This document shows, piece after piece, positions 46,873 through 56,258 of a DNA stretch of 64,000 bases (within the stretch, counting starts at the first letter, position 1; every line of letters starts with the position of its first letter). The stretch is from NCBI RefSeq assembly GCF_007750395.1, contig NZ_CP036281.1, forward strand, positions 3,557,001 to 3,621,000, given 5' to 3'. Source of the stretch: Polystyrenella longa (GTDB taxonomy: Bacteria; Planctomycetota; Planctomycetia; Planctomycetales; Planctomycetaceae). The notes beneath the pieces are model-generated. The model did no database searches. It saw only the letters and a program-made list of their open reading frames with translations, and was not told the origin of the DNA. A program made the position numbers and the translations under genes.

Positions 46873-48078
46873 ATGGCGACTGAAACAAGCGAACCATTCC
46901 AGATCCCTGAGACCTCCGTCGGTTTAGTGGAAACACAAACTGCCACGCTGTTTGCCCCTCCGCACCCTCTTAAAACAGAGGGCGGTTCCAAACTCGGGCC
47001 AATTCAGGTCGCATACGAAACTTACGGAACCCTCTCTCCCGCTCGAGACAATGTCATCTTCATCTGTCATGCCCTGACAGGCGATGCCCACGCAGCCGGC
47101 TATCACGAAAACAGCAATCGGAAAAAACCAGGTTGGTGGGAAGATTTTATCGGACCGGGCAAAGGAGTGGACACAGACCAATACTTCGTCGTCTGCGCCA
47201 ACGTGCTCGGAGGGTGTATGGGGACGACTGGCCCAGGGGCAATCAACCCGGAAACTGGGGAACGCTACAGTCTCGAATTCCCGGTTGTTGCCATCAACGA
47301 CATTGTCCGCGTCCATCACGAACTGTTGCGAACTCTCGGTATCGATAGAGTCCTTGCCGTCGTAGGCGGTTCGCTTGGAGGAATGCAGGCGCTCGAATGG
47401 GCCGCCAGCTACCCCAACGATGTGGGAGCCGTAATCGCAATAGCCTCCGCAGCGAACGTCTCCGCGCAAAGTATCGCCTTTAATACTGTTGGTCGCCGCG
47501 CGATTCTTGCTGACCCTCAGTTCCAGGAAGGTCGTTTCTACGGCGACCAAGGCCCTCGCTACGGTCTAGCTCTCGCTCGGATGTTGGCCCATATCACTTA
47601 TCTTTCTGAAGCCTCAATCGAAATGAAATTCGGGCGACGTCTTCAGGATACCGAAAAGCTGACTTACAACCTGTTGAAAGAGACCGAATTTCAGATCGAA
47701 AGCTATCTGCATTATCAAGGACGACGATTCGTCGAACGATTTGACGCTAACAGCTATCTGTACCTGACCAAGGCGATGGACTACTTCAACATCACCGAAA
47801 GCTACGGTTCGCTTTCGGATGCCTGGAAAGACTCTACCGCCCGATTTTTAATCGCGTCCTACGACACCGACTGGTTATTCACTACCAGCCAGAGCAAAGA
47901 AATCGTGACAGCGCTCAATCAGACGGCGAGACATGTCTCTTACATCGAATTTCAGTCTCCCTACGGTCACGACTCCTTCCTGATTGAATGTGAGCAATTG
48001 GCGGCAGCAGTTCGACCCTTTCTCGCCCAGACCTATTCCAGTTTCAAATTGCCTGAAAAGAACCAGAAAACGAACTGA
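46873..48078 (+). CDS. metX: Homoserine O-acetyltransferase (MetX)
   Basis: A 401-residue alpha/beta-hydrolase-fold acyltransferase that activates homoserine for methionine synthesis. The nucleophile is Ser167 in VVGGSLGGMQALEW. YDTDWLF holds the Asp and YGHDSFLIE the His of the triad. HALTGDAHAAG and the GCMGTTGP loop are typical of MetX. Acetyl and succinyl transfer cannot always be told apart from such motifs, but the MetX family and the metW neighbour favour acetyl-CoA or a related donor. metW follows after 27 bases on the same strand, the usual metX-metW pair. Confidence 0.93.
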   Translation: MATETSEPFQIPETSVGLVETQTATLFAPPHPLKTEGGSKLGPIQVAYETYGTLSPARDNVIFICHALTGDAHAAGYHENSNRKKPGWWEDFIGPGKGVDTDQYFVVCANVLGGCMGTTGPGAINPETGERYSLEFPVVAINDIVRVHHELLRTLGIDRVLAVVGGSLGGMQALEWAASYPNDVGAVIAIASAANVSAQSIAFNTVGRRAILADPQFQEGRFYGDQGPRYGLALARMLAHITYLSEASIEMKFGRRLQDTEKLTYNLLKETEFQIESYLHYQGRRFVERFDANSYLYLTKAMDYFNITESYGSLSDAWKDSTARFLIASYDTDWLFTTSQSKEIVTALNQTARHVSYIEFQSPYGHDSFLIECEQLAAAVRPFLAQTYSSFKLPEKNQKTN

Positions 48079-48105
48079 GGCCAGTTCAGAATCGTCCTTT
48101 ACCCC

Positions 48106-48813
48106 ATGAATCCGAGTCCCATGAATTCAGCAGCTGATACCGGAATCGAATACGATGCGGCACAACCGCACGATCTCAAACCCAACATGCGTCGGTATTG
48201 CATGCCGAATCCGGAATTGACGCTGACAGACGGCATTATCATTTCGCACATCGAGCCGTCCAGTCGTGTAATCGACCTGGGTTGTGGCGACGGGCGTCTA
48301 CTCGCGAAACTAAGAGATCTATCCGATTGCTCCGTGATGGGAATCGAGCTGGAAGAAAAAGGGGTTCTCGAAACGATCAGTAACGGTGTGCCCGTGATTC
48401 AGGCGAACCTGGACCATGGTATCCCCGAGATTCCGTCCGGTTCCTTCGACTGGGCCGTCATGAGCCAGACATTACAGCAGGTCCGACACCCGAAGTACGC
48501 CTTGCAGGAAATGATTCGAATTGCCCGACGTATGATTGTCGTCGTCCCGAATTTCGGTTATTGGAAAGTTCGCTTACAAGTCGTCTGGCAGGGACGCGCC
48601 CCCGTCACAGAGAAGCTACCGTACTCTTGGTATAACACGCCGAACCTGCACCTGATGTCGATCTCGGACTTTCGCTATCTGACCGTGGGTCAGTTGAATT
48701 GCCGGATTGTTAAAGAGATTCCCATCATCAATGGGTCCGCTGTCGAACGTGCCTGGGCATCCAACTTGCGAGCGGAAAGCGTTGTTTACATTTTGGAAAG
48801 CCCGCTGGCTTAA
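48106..48813 (+). CDS. metW: Methionine biosynthesis protein MetW
   Basis: A 235-residue class I methyltransferase-like protein. VIDLGCGDGRLL is the SAM-binding motif, MGIELEEKG the acidic loop, and SQTLQQVRHP...EMIRIARR the MetW-specific stretch. WPYSWYNTPN-like LPYSWYNTPNLHLMSISDF is the family signature. MetW is required for full methionine-synthesis activity with MetX in several bacteria and is thought to bind it. An alternative ATG at 48121 would shorten the protein by five residues. It ends 76 bases from a convergent GNAT gene. Confidence 0.92.
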   Translation: MNPSPMNSAADTGIEYDAAQPHDLKPNMRRYCMPNPELTLTDGIIISHIEPSSRVIDLGCGDGRLLAKLRDLSDCSVMGIELEEKGVLETISNGVPVIQANLDHGIPEIPSGSFDWAVMSQTLQQVRHPKYALQEMIRIARRMIVVVPNFGYWKVRLQVVWQGRAPVTEKLPYSWYNTPNLHLMSISDFRYLTVGQLNCRIVKEIPIINGSAVERAWASNLRAESVVYILESPLA

Positions 48814-48823
48814 AGCAAGTTTT

Positions 48824-48844
48824 CTGTAGCAGCCATCGCTACAG
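48824..48844. terminator. Hairpin between convergent metW and GNAT genes
   Basis: CTGTAGC and GCTACAG pair over seven bases around AGCCATC, a dozen bases after the metW stop. There is no U-run on either side, so the role as a terminator is tentative. Confidence 0.35.
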
Positions 48845-48889
48845 CTGACATCATCCAACGAGATTAAAGATGCAGATCAAAGACTGACA

Positions 48890-49852
48890 TCAAACGTCGT
48901 TAAGGTCTTTGTCGTAAACAATACCCGTATCAACGAGGCTGAAACCAGTTCCCAGAACCATTTGGGTCAGTGCCGTATTGGTCTCATTGGAATGAATTTC
49001 CACATTGGTAATCAGCTCTTCGCGAAGTCGCTGACAAACCATGCTGATGAGTACCTGCTTATACAATGGGTCGGTCTGCCCAGGTGCAAGTTGGAGATCA
49101 ATCAAGCCAATCGCTCGCTGGTGCCAAGTGGATATATACAGGTCCAGGCCGACGATCGTAACATTAGCGACCTCTGGACCGCCGACTTTCGGTACGAGAC
49201 CGAATCGCAGCGTATCCAACCGTCCCATACGGGTGATCCACCACCAACTGGGTATACCAAGTGGTTCGGACAGGGAGAGCGCCATCTTTCGGCGGATCGT
49301 GGTGACTCGAAAATTGATCGGTTCGCGGGCATTTTTTAAATCACGTTGGTAGATCAGATATTTGGGACCGGCGTGATAACCGTGGGTAGAGAAAAAGTCG
49401 GCCGCCACAGGGTCGGAGTGTAGAAAACCAACCGGGGCCGTCCCACCATAAAGACCGACATAAAACGGAGCGTCGTCGGGAGCAGGTCCCGCCTGGATGG
49501 TCTTCGCCCCTTTTCCATACAGGTATTCTTCGCCACGGCGTAAAAGCTCAGTGCCGATTCCTGTGCCCCGTTTCCGGGGACTGACCATCAAATGACAAAT
49601 AAGGCCGCGGGAATAATCGAGTCCGGTACGATCAGCATTCGGTCCGAAACCAGCGTGCAGCGCACCGACCAGGCAGCCATCTTCGACGGCGAAAATCAGT
49701 CCTTTGCGGTCAAAATAGGATTGAGCAAAGACCAATCGTTCCAGCGCATCGGTTGAGAATCCAGCGGCCGCGCCACGACCTAAATGGCATTCATGCCACA
49801 AGGCGACCATCTGAGGCGGATCAGTATTTTTAAAGGTGCGGTACTCAACCAC
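48890..49852 (-). CDS. GNAT family N-acetyltransferase
   Basis: A 320-residue protein. The first 150 residues are a GNAT domain: LICHLMVSPRKRGTGIGTELLRRGEEY contains the acetyl-CoA-binding R/Q-x-x-G-x-G/A loop as RKRGTGIG. The second half (residues 180-320) is a partial repeat with YISTWHQRAIGLIDLQL and is likely a second, degenerate GNAT fold (inference). The substrate is unknown. The gene ends close to the convergent metW, and a strong terminator for the transketolase operon lies just upstream of its start, so it is read from its own promoter. Confidence 0.8.
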   Translation of the reverse strand: MVEYRTFKNTDPPQMVALWHECHLGRGAAAGFSTDALERLVFAQSYFDRKGLIFAVEDGCLVGALHAGFGPNADRTGLDYSRGLICHLMVSPRKRGTGIGTELLRRGEEYLYGKGAKTIQAGPAPDDAPFYVGLYGGTAPVGFLHSDPVAADFFSTHGYHAGPKYLIYQRDLKNAREPINFRVTTIRRKMALSLSEPLGIPSWWWITRMGRLDTLRFGLVPKVGGPEVANVTIVGLDLYISTWHQRAIGLIDLQLAPGQTDPLYKQVLISMVCQRLREELITNVEIHSNETNTALTQMVLGTGFSLVDTGIVYDKDLNDV

Positions 49853-49878
49853 CTAATGCATGTCCTCACGTACGCATG

Positions 49879-49905
49879 AAAAACGCGACGCCCGCAGACG
49901 TCGCG
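49879..49905 (-). terminator. Intrinsic terminator of the transketolase operon
   Basis: CGCGACG (49884-49890) pairs perfectly with CGTCGCG (49899-49905) around an eight-base loop. On the minus strand five U (49879-49883) follow. It lies 200 bases after the transketolase stop. A shorter hairpin (GAAGCC/GGCTTC, 50086-50099) directly follows that stop. Confidence 0.75.
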
Positions 49906-50103
49906 CTGAATGTCGGACAATGAAATACGAGTGTCTTATTATCGAGCCGGCACTGGAAGATATGGTCAATCGACTTTTTTCAGTAAAGACCAGAAGTGCG
50001 GATCTGATTTGTAGAATAGACACTGCTTCCTGTGAAGGCAACATGCATTGATCAACGTCTGCTGATTAAATGCAATTACCGACTGGAAGCCAAGGCTTCT
50101 CAC

Positions 50104-51060
50104 TTAGGAGAGTAAACCTTCCGCCGCTTTGACTACAGATTCGGCAGTCAGGCCATATTTTTCCAACAGGCCATCGCCGTCGCCACTTTCGGCGAATGTA
50201 TCGCCCAGGTTAACGAAGGAAATCGGGGTGGGATGCTCTTTGCACACAACCATGGAAACAGCTGATCCTAAACCACCGTGAGCCAAGTGTTCTTCGACGA
50301 CGACGATTTTACCAGTCTCTTTGGCAGCAGCGATAACAGCCGCTTCATCGAGAGGTTTAACCGTGTGCATGTCGATTACTCGAACGGAATGACCTTTTTT
50401 CTCCAGTGCGGCAGCCGCATCCAGAGCAGCAGGTACCATCAGCCCGTTAGCGATGAGGGTGATATCTGTACCTTCTTTAACCGTGTTCGCTTTACCGATG
50501 GTGAAATCGCAGCCATTGGGGTAAACGACAGGAGCTTTAGGACGTCCCAAACGGAGGTAGGTAGGACCTTCGTGATCGAGCATGGCTTTGGTCGCCGCTT
50601 TGGTAGAAGCAGCATCGCAGGGGACCATCACGGCCACACCGGGAAGCGAGCAAGCCAAGCCTACATCTTCAATACCCATCTGCGAGGGACCATCTTCTCC
50701 GATAGAGATACCGGCGTGAGATCCAACCAGTTTGACGTTCAGGCCCGGAAAAGCGACTGACATACGAATCTGGTCATAAGCATTGCAAAGCAGGAAAGCG
50801 GCAAAGCTGGCTACAACAGAAGTTTTTCCGCTGGAAGCCAAACCACCGGCGACTGAAACCATGTTACTTTCCGCGATCCCAACATTGAAGGCCCGGTCTG
50901 GAAACGCTTTGGCGAAAGGCTCTGTACGGGTAGAGTTACCCACATCACCATCAACAGTGACGACATCTTTGTATTCTTCGCCGAGTTCCTTCAGGGCATC
51001 GCCGAAGGCGTCGCGGGTCGCCTGACCCAGTTTCAATCCACTTAATTCACCTAGTGCCAT
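50104..51060 (-). CDS. Transketolase, C-terminal subunit
   Basis: A 318-residue protein that matches the C-terminal half of transketolase (pyrimidine-binding and C-terminal domains). TRDAFGDALKEL, VGIAESNMVSVAGGLASSGKTSVVASFAAFL (the catalytic Glu is in GIAESNM) and GEDGPSQMGIED are typical, and VIDMHTVKPLDEAAV is in the last domain. With its partner gene upstream it forms a split transketolase, as in many archaea and some bacteria, for the non-oxidative pentose phosphate path. A 1-deoxyxylulose-5-phosphate synthase-like role is less likely given the length. It lies 94 bases after the N-terminal subunit gene. Confidence 0.92.
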   Translation of the reverse strand: MALGELSGLKLGQATRDAFGDALKELGEEYKDVVTVDGDVGNSTRTEPFAKAFPDRAFNVGIAESNMVSVAGGLASSGKTSVVASFAAFLLCNAYDQIRMSVAFPGLNVKLVGSHAGISIGEDGPSQMGIEDVGLACSLPGVAVMVPCDAASTKAATKAMLDHEGPTYLRLGRPKAPVVYPNGCDFTIGKANTVKEGTDITLIANGLMVPAALDAAAALEKKGHSVRVIDMHTVKPLDEAAVIAAAKETGKIVVVEEHLAHGGLGSAVSMVVCKEHPTPISFVNLGDTFAESGDGDGLLEKYGLTAESVVKAAEGLLS

Positions 51061-51154
51061 TATCTTGTCTCTTTATTGAAAATTCGCATGTACAAAATGG
51101 GGAAGTTCTGATGCCGCTGCTCGAATCAACTAAAAACGCGAGAGCAACGTTTCA

Positions 51155-51994
51155 TCAGGACAACATGGCCAGCGCTTTTTCCGCCATAGCGGGAGGAAGC
51201 GGCTTACCGTGGAAGTTCATATCGCCTGCTTCTTCAAGCAGAGGCAGAATGCCGAAGCCTTTCTGCGTTTTGGATACGATCGCTTTGGGTCGGTCGGTGA
51301 TGCTTTCCGACGTTTTCAAAGCGTCAACAACTTCCTCCATCGAATTTCCGTTGATCGTCTGCACATGCCAGCCGAAGGCTTCGATTTTTTTATGGAAGTC
51401 TCCCATATCGAGAACTTCGTTGGTCGATCCAGTCTGCTGATAGCCGTTCTGGTCGATGATCGCGGTCAGGTTGGCCGTTTTGTATTTCGATGCGGCTGCG
51501 AATGCTTCCCAGACCTGGCCTTCGCCCATTTCACCGTCGCCAATCACGACATAGACTTTGCTGCCGGTTTTGTCGATGCGAGCGGCAAGTGCCTGTCCCA
51601 GACCAATCGATAAGCCCTGTCCCAGTGAACCGGTTGAGGCTTCGATACCAGGAAGACGCTTCAGGTTGGGGTGCCCCTCAAGTGGACTGCCCAGTTTTCG
51701 TAATGTTTTGAGTTGGGATTCTGCAAAGAAACCAGCTTCCGCCATGGCTGCGTACAACACGGGTACGGCGTGACCTTTACTCAGCACGAAGCGATCGCGT
51801 TCCGGCATGTGCGGTTTCTTCGCGTCGTACTTCATGAAGCCACCGAAGTAGAGGGCCGTCACCACTTCTACCGCCGACAGGCTACTTGAGGGATGACCGC
51901 TGTTTGCAGCTGTCGTCATCTCAATAATGTGTTTGCGAAGCGTCTTGGCGATTTGTTTCAGTTCGTCGATTGACAACTTCTCTTCCTCATCCAT
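51155..51994 (-). CDS. Transketolase, N-terminal subunit
   Basis: About 279 residues from the ATG at 51994; an open frame extends to 52093, but with a TTG start and unconserved residues. SGHPSSSLSAVEVVTALYF, LSKGHAVPVLYA, EGHPNLKRLPGIEASTGSLGQGLSIGLG and GDGEMGEGQVWEAF (the thiamine-diphosphate motif GDG...N with DQNGYQQTG) match the N-terminal half of transketolase. The upstream leader is about 150 bases, measured from a predicted promoter at 52150-52178. It forms an operon with the C-terminal subunit gene. Confidence 0.93.
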   Translation of the reverse strand: MDEEEKLSIDELKQIAKTLRKHIIEMTTAANSGHPSSSLSAVEVVTALYFGGFMKYDAKKPHMPERDRFVLSKGHAVPVLYAAMAEAGFFAESQLKTLRKLGSPLEGHPNLKRLPGIEASTGSLGQGLSIGLGQALAARIDKTGSKVYVVIGDGEMGEGQVWEAFAAASKYKTANLTAIIDQNGYQQTGSTNEVLDMGDFHKKIEAFGWHVQTINGNSMEEVVDALKTSESITDRPKAIVSKTQKGFGILPLLEEAGDMNFHGKPLPPAMAEKALAMLS

Positions 51995-52415
51995 CTGTAA
52001 GTATTGTTGACGGGTTACGGTCCGGACGACGAACGTCACTGCCGATACAAATTCAGCTGGCCGGGAAGATGTTTTCGGCGGTTCTATGACCAATTCCCTA
52101 AACAGATTCCCGATGTTACTCCCGATGGTTCCGGGATTTTCGTTGATCTCTTATAATAAGTTCTGTCCGAGTTCGCAAATGTGCGGGATAGACAAACTTC
52201 TCGCTGACAGGGCTTTGCGATAGAGACGCCATTTTCAACATAGTCGATTCGATCCGTCGTAAAGCAGCTTTTTTACGAACTTCAGATCAGGCAAACCGGC
52301 AACTCCTGAATGAGATTCTCGAGATCGTTCACTAAGAATTCATCTTAGAAGACGAATAATACCTATGTAATAAAGGCGACCCTTTTCAAAACCTCATACA
52401 TGCAACACAACGCCC
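51995..52415. other. Intergenic region between transketolase and the small HC-motif gene
   Basis: About 420 bases between divergent genes. Apart from the transketolase promoter (52150-52178), nothing was recognised. Confidence 0.45.
52150..52178 (-). promoter_or_regulatory. Predicted promoter of the transketolase operon
   Basis: On the minus strand TTGCGA (52173-52178) and TATAAG (52150-52155) are 17 bases apart, four and five of six matches to the sigma-70 consensus. It leaves a leader of about 150 bases before the ATG at 51994. Confidence 0.45.
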
Positions 52416-52817
52416 ATGAACACCTATACCGATGAAGAATTGCTCGCATTTCTCCAGGAACAGCTTTCCTCGGACCGAGCTGCGGACATTGAGGATAGTT
52501 TGCGTAACTCGCCTGAATTGACAACTCGCCTCTCAGAGCTGGTGGAAGTCTCGTTTCAGGACCATCATTCAGTGGGGCAAATCTGGCGGCGGGAGCAACT
52601 CAGTTGTCCCAACCGAAGTCAGCTTGGCGCCTGGATGCTCGGAACAATAGATACGAAACAGGCTAAATATCTCGAATTCCACCTCAACGTCATTGGCTGC
52701 CGACCCTGTAATGCCAACATGGAAGACCTGAAAACAGCGGCAGAAGAACAGAAATCAGCCCTCACTCGGCGTCAGAAGTATTTTCAGACCTCGATCGGTT
52801 ATCTGAAAAAATCTTAA
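52416..52817 (+). CDS. Small protein with a Cys/His zinc-finger-like motif
   Basis: A 133-residue protein I do not recognise. The N-terminal 50 residues are a charged helical region (TDEELLAFLQEQLSSDRAADIEDSL). Cys64 and the H89-x5-C95-x2-C98 group (FHLNVIGCRPC) resemble the zinc-binding anti-sigma (ZAS) motif. There is no transmembrane helix. Anti-sigma-type or DNA/RNA-binding roles are possible. It lies 190 bases upstream of the inactive site-2 protease homologue on the same strand; sharing a transcript is possible but not shown. Confidence 0.6.
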   Translation: MNTYTDEELLAFLQEQLSSDRAADIEDSLRNSPELTTRLSELVEVSFQDHHSVGQIWRREQLSCPNRSQLGAWMLGTIDTKQAKYLEFHLNVIGCRPCNANMEDLKTAAEEQKSALTRRQKYFQTSIGYLKKS

Positions 52818-53008
52818 TCCGCACCAAAAAATGATTTTCTTTTGGGGTGAATTTGATGACACTGGAATATAGCCCACATCGGTCGGATCAGGAGCGATTA
52901 AAACCTCGTACCTTTTAACGAGCACAAACTCCGAGACGGTTTGAATTGTGGAGACTCCCCTTCTCAACCTGCAAAGGGAGTGGTATTGCAGGTTTCTGAT
53001 TTGTCAGG

Positions 53009-54076
53009 ATGACAAGAATTCAATTCGTTCCCGGTACTCCGAGCAGTTCTATGTCTTCCGTTCTGAACGCGTTGACCAGCTCTTTCCCGGCTGGCAGTCT
53101 GTTTCACACACGTGTCCGTGTTGCGTATTCGTTGCCTGTCTTCTTTACGCTGGTATTGCTGAAATCTCACGACCTGTTAATCGGAACTTCGTTGATTCTG
53201 ATTTTAATCGGCAGTGTCTTACTCCAGCAGTTCGCCCAAATGTTCGTTGCTCGACGGTCAGGCGGCGACGTGCACGAAGTGCTGCTCTGGCCTCTCGGCA
53301 GTCTAGCGAGAATTCAACTCGGCTTTAAATTGAAAGGTCGACTGTTCACCTGGTTGTCAGTTCCATTGACTCACCTGTTGATTTGCCTCGCGACGCTTCC
53401 CTTCATCCATCAAACGGTGAGATTTCCCGACCTGCTCTATATTACGGCTCTTCCTGTGGCCGAGTACTCGACGATGTCCTTTGCGCAACTTGGCCGAGAG
53501 TTTCTGGCTCTCGCCTTTTACGTGAACTGGCTTCTGATGCTCATCAACCTACTCCCCGCGATTCCATTGAGCGGTGGACGGCTTACCGAAGAATTGATGC
53601 TGGGGCACTTCAATACCGTTTCAGCAAATCGTATAGCGTATGCTTTAACTACCTTTATCGGGTTTGTTTTATTGCTCACCGGCGTCGTCGCATCGCACGT
53701 CTGGCTTGCTCTGTTTGGAGCTATTCTGGTTGCCTGGACGTTGTACGAGAAAATCAGACTACTCGAAACGGCCCCCACCAAGGATGAATCCGAACTATTC
53801 CTGGGTTATGATTTTTCTGCTGGATACACTAGCCTGGAACATTCTCGTCAGCCTGAACGAACCATGCCTCCTCGTCCCGGAATAATCGCGCGGTGGAAAG
53901 CTCGACGAAACCTACAGCAACGACGGAAAGCCAATGTGCGGCGGCAACAGGCGCAACAGCGAATCGACGCATTGCTGGAAAAAGTAAGCGAGACTGGTCT
54001 CAGTTCCTTATCCGCCACCGAGCACAAACAGCTTAAACAAGCCAGCCAGTACCTCCGCCCCCAACAGTCCAAGTAA
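53009..54076 (+). CDS. Site-2 protease homologue without zinc ligands (probable pseudoprotease)
   Basis: A 355-residue protein with several hydrophobic helices. The arrangement matches the M50 family: QQFAQMFVARRSGGDVHEVLLWPLG stands where HELGHALVARRFG...VxEILLLPLG normally does, so the HExxH motif is replaced by QQFAQ (73-77). The later NLLPAIPLDGGR motif is NLLPAIPLSGGR, with Ser188 instead of the third ligand. All three zinc ligands and the catalytic Glu are therefore absent. The C-terminus (IDALLEKVSETGLSSLSATEHKQL) is a helical tail resembling that of rhomboid-type proteins. The frame is intact, so a scaffold or substrate-binding role is more likely than a broken gene. The 145-residue gene follows after six bases. 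Confidence 0.75.
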   Translation: MTRIQFVPGTPSSSMSSVLNALTSSFPAGSLFHTRVRVAYSLPVFFTLVLLKSHDLLIGTSLILILIGSVLLQQFAQMFVARRSGGDVHEVLLWPLGSLARIQLGFKLKGRLFTWLSVPLTHLLICLATLPFIHQTVRFPDLLYITALPVAEYSTMSFAQLGREFLALAFYVNWLLMLINLLPAIPLSGGRLTEELMLGHFNTVSANRIAYALTTFIGFVLLLTGVVASHVWLALFGAILVAWTLYEKIRLLETAPTKDESELFLGYDFSAGYTSLEHSRQPERTMPPRPGIIARWKARRNLQQRRKANVRRQQAQQRIDALLEKVSETGLSSLSATEHKQLKQASQYLRPQQSK

Positions 54077-54082
54077 ACGGGA

Positions 54083-54520
54083 GTGCGGACATTGCTTCAG
54101 AAAAGTCGTGAGAGACTTTTACAAATCCAACAAAGAGGGTCCGCGATCTATGAAAAACATTCGACTACGATTCTTTTAATCGGATCGTTGCTAACAGTCG
54201 CAATGGTATTCGGCGGCTCGATGGTGTACCGACATTATCAAACTCAAAAACGGGAATACTTCTTCGCAATGGACTGTATGTGCAGCAAACCATTGAACAT
54301 CCATTACCCAATTATCGAAGGCCAAAAGAAGTCAAAGTTCATTTTCCCCAAAGGAAACGTCACGGACAGCGACTTGAAGATCTTTGAAATGGCGTTCAAC
54401 GGATACGGGGCTAACCGACGAAGTCCCGTCATTCAGATGAATCTCAACGGGTCTCCCGTTTCAGAGGAAGCCATGGCCCGCTTTCGCAAAAAAGTACCGC
54501 AATGCGAGCTTGTCCCCTGA
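54083..54520 (+). CDS. Single-pass membrane protein of unknown function
   Basis: A 145-residue protein starting at a GTG, six bases after the stop of the site-2 protease homologue, so the two are probably co-translated. One transmembrane helix lies at about residues 28-50 (STTILLIGSLLTVAMVFGGSMVYRHYQ). The outer part contains FFAMDCMCSKPLN and ends with VPQCELVP; three cysteines could form a disulphide. No family was recognised. It may be a partner or substrate of the neighbouring membrane protein (inference). It is convergent with the xylulokinase gene, three bases apart. Confidence 0.55.
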   Translation: MRTLLQKSRERLLQIQQRGSAIYEKHSTTILLIGSLLTVAMVFGGSMVYRHYQTQKREYFFAMDCMCSKPLNIHYPIIEGQKKSKFIFPKGNVTDSDLKIFEMAFNGYGANRRSPVIQMNLNGSPVSEEAMARFRKKVPQCELVP

Positions 54521-54523
54521 CTG

Positions 54524-56053
54524 TCAGAGATTTTCCTGAATCGTTCTGTAGTCCGATTTCAACGATTTATACAGCTGGCCATACATGGGATACAGCTTGT
54601 TGTAAGTTCGCTTCACCTTGGCAACAGGCTTGGTAGTACTTTTGACAGAGATCGTCGCAGTACACGCTTCAACGACGTCTTTATAAGCTCCCGTACCTGC
54701 CGCGGCGAGCAAAGCGACTCCGTACGCCGGACCTTCCTCCGCATTGATGGTGCATACAGATTGTCCGTAGATATCGGCCTGCATTTGGCGCCAGAATTCA
54801 CTGCGGGCTCCCCCTCCAGAAACCCGAATTTCATTGACGGGGACATTCATCCCTTTAATGATTTCCAGACAGTCCCGCATGGCATACGTCGCCCCTTCCA
54901 TCAATGCACGAATGAGATGGGGCCGACCGTGGCGGAGGCTAAGTCCCACCCAGGCCCCGCGGGCATGGGGATCGGCGTGAGGTGTTCTTTCGCCTGCAAG
55001 ATAGGGAAGGAAATAGAGCCCTTCGCTTCCCGGTTCCGCTTCTGCCGCCTGTCGGGTAATGATTTCGTAAGGGTCCACCTTTTGTTTCCTGGCTTCGCGG
55101 ACCGCGTCTTCGCCCAGTTGATTTCGATACCACTGCAGACTGCCACCCGCGGAAAGGACGACGCCCATCACATGCCATTTTCCACGAACCGCGTGACAGA
55201 AGGTATGTACACGACCTTCCGGATCAATCTCGACGTCATCGCTGTGCGCGAAGACGACTCCACTTGTTCCCAACGTCGCTGAGATGACTCCTCGTTTGAC
55301 AATCGCATTTCCCACTGCGCCTGCGGCTTGATCGCCTCCCCCACCGACAACGGGAGTTCCTTCCAGCAAGTCAAGCAGCTTCGCCGCTTCAGAATGCAAT
55401 GTGCCGGAAACCTCTTCCGATTCGTAAACCTGTGGTAATAGATCCGTATCGATCTCCAGCAGTCCGAGTAACTTGTTCGACCAGCATCGTTTTTTAACGT
55501 CGAGTAATAATGTCCCGGATGCATCGCTGACTTCCGTGGCGAACTCGCCCGTCAAACGGAAACGAACATAATCCTTGGGAAGCAGAATCTGTTTCGTGCG
55601 AGCGTAGTTTCTGGGTTCGTTGTTCCGAAGCCAGAGGATTTTCGGTGCTGTGAAACCCGTTAACGCGGGGTTGGCCACTAGCTTGATCAATTTCTTGCGT
55701 CCGCCCGCTTTCGATTCAATCTCATCGCATTCAGCGGCCGTCCGTTGGTCATTCCACAATAACGCGGGTCTAATGACTTCCTGGTTTTTGTCGAGAAAGA
55801 CGGAACCATGCATCTGCCCACTGAGGCCGAGCCCCTTCACGTCTTCTTTTTTGATTTTACCCTGTTTTAGAACTTGTTTGACAGACTTGATCGTCGCCAG
55901 CCACCAGTCCTGAGGATCCTGCTCCGACCAACCCGGTTTCGGGCTGTAAAGTGGGTACTCCACGGTAGCCGAGGCCAGAATCTTTCCCGACTCTTCCATC
56001 GCCAACGTTTTCGTACCGCTGGTTCCAATATCAATTCCTAAATAGACGGCCAT
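54524..56053 (-). CDS. xylB: Xylulokinase
   Basis: About 509 residues from the ATG at 56053 (the frame is open to 56089), which places the first strand [13 protein letters not shown] at the N-terminus. It is an FGGY-family carbohydrate kinase; [29 protein letters not shown] and [17 protein letters not shown] are the conserved motifs of the xylulokinase subfamily. It would phosphorylate D-xylulose to feed the pentose phosphate path, which the split transketolase serves. No xylose isomerase or transporter gene is next to it. Its stop is three bases from that of the convergent small gene. Confidence 0.9.
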   Translation of the reverse strand: MAVYLGIDIGTSGTKTLAMEESGKILASATVEYPLYSPKPGWSEQDPQDWWLATIKSVKQVLKQGKIKKEDVKGLGLSGQMHGSVFLDKNQEVIRPALLWNDQRTAAECDEIESKAGGRKKLIKLVANPALTGFTAPKILWLRNNEPRNYARTKQILLPKDYVRFRLTGEFATEVSDASGTLLLDVKKRCWSNKLLGLLEIDTDLLPQVYESEEVSGTLHSEAAKLLDLLEGTPVVGGGGDQAAGAVGNAIVKRGVISATLGTSGVVFAHSDDVEIDPEGRVHTFCHAVRGKWHVMGVVLSAGGSLQWYRNQLGEDAVREARKQKVDPYEIITRQAAEAEPGSEGLYFLPYLAGERTPHADPHARGAWVGLSLRHGRPHLIRALMEGATYAMRDCLEIIKGMNVPVNEIRVSGGGARSEFWRQMQADIYGQSVCTINAEEGPAYGVALLAAAGTGAYKDVVEACTATISVKSTTKPVAKVKRTYNKLYPMYGQLYKSLKSDYRTIQENL

Positions 56054-56163
56054 GTTACTTCCCGGATAGAGATAGTCAGGATGGAGCAAACCCTGGAACC
56101 TCGCTTATCTCAAAGTGACTTATGCAAGCCTGAAGCGAGAGACCCAAAGGGGAGAGAATATTT

Positions 56164-56185
56164 AGACCTAACGCAATTCAGGTCT
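56164..56185. terminator. Hairpin between the TrmH and xylulokinase genes
   Basis: AGACCT and AGGTCT pair over six bases around a ten-base loop, about 75 bases below the TrmH stop. There is no U-run on the minus strand; this is tentative. Confidence 0.35.
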
Positions 56186-56258
56186 TATTGAGATTTCAGT
56201 AGATCGCTATTTTCTGGCTCAATGTATTTTCAAATTCAATGTACCATGCCGAGGAAAC

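Noticed and set aside
52093-52094. Transketolase start extended to 52093
   Set aside because: It would use a TTG codon and add 33 residues without family similarity; the ATG at 51994 fits better.
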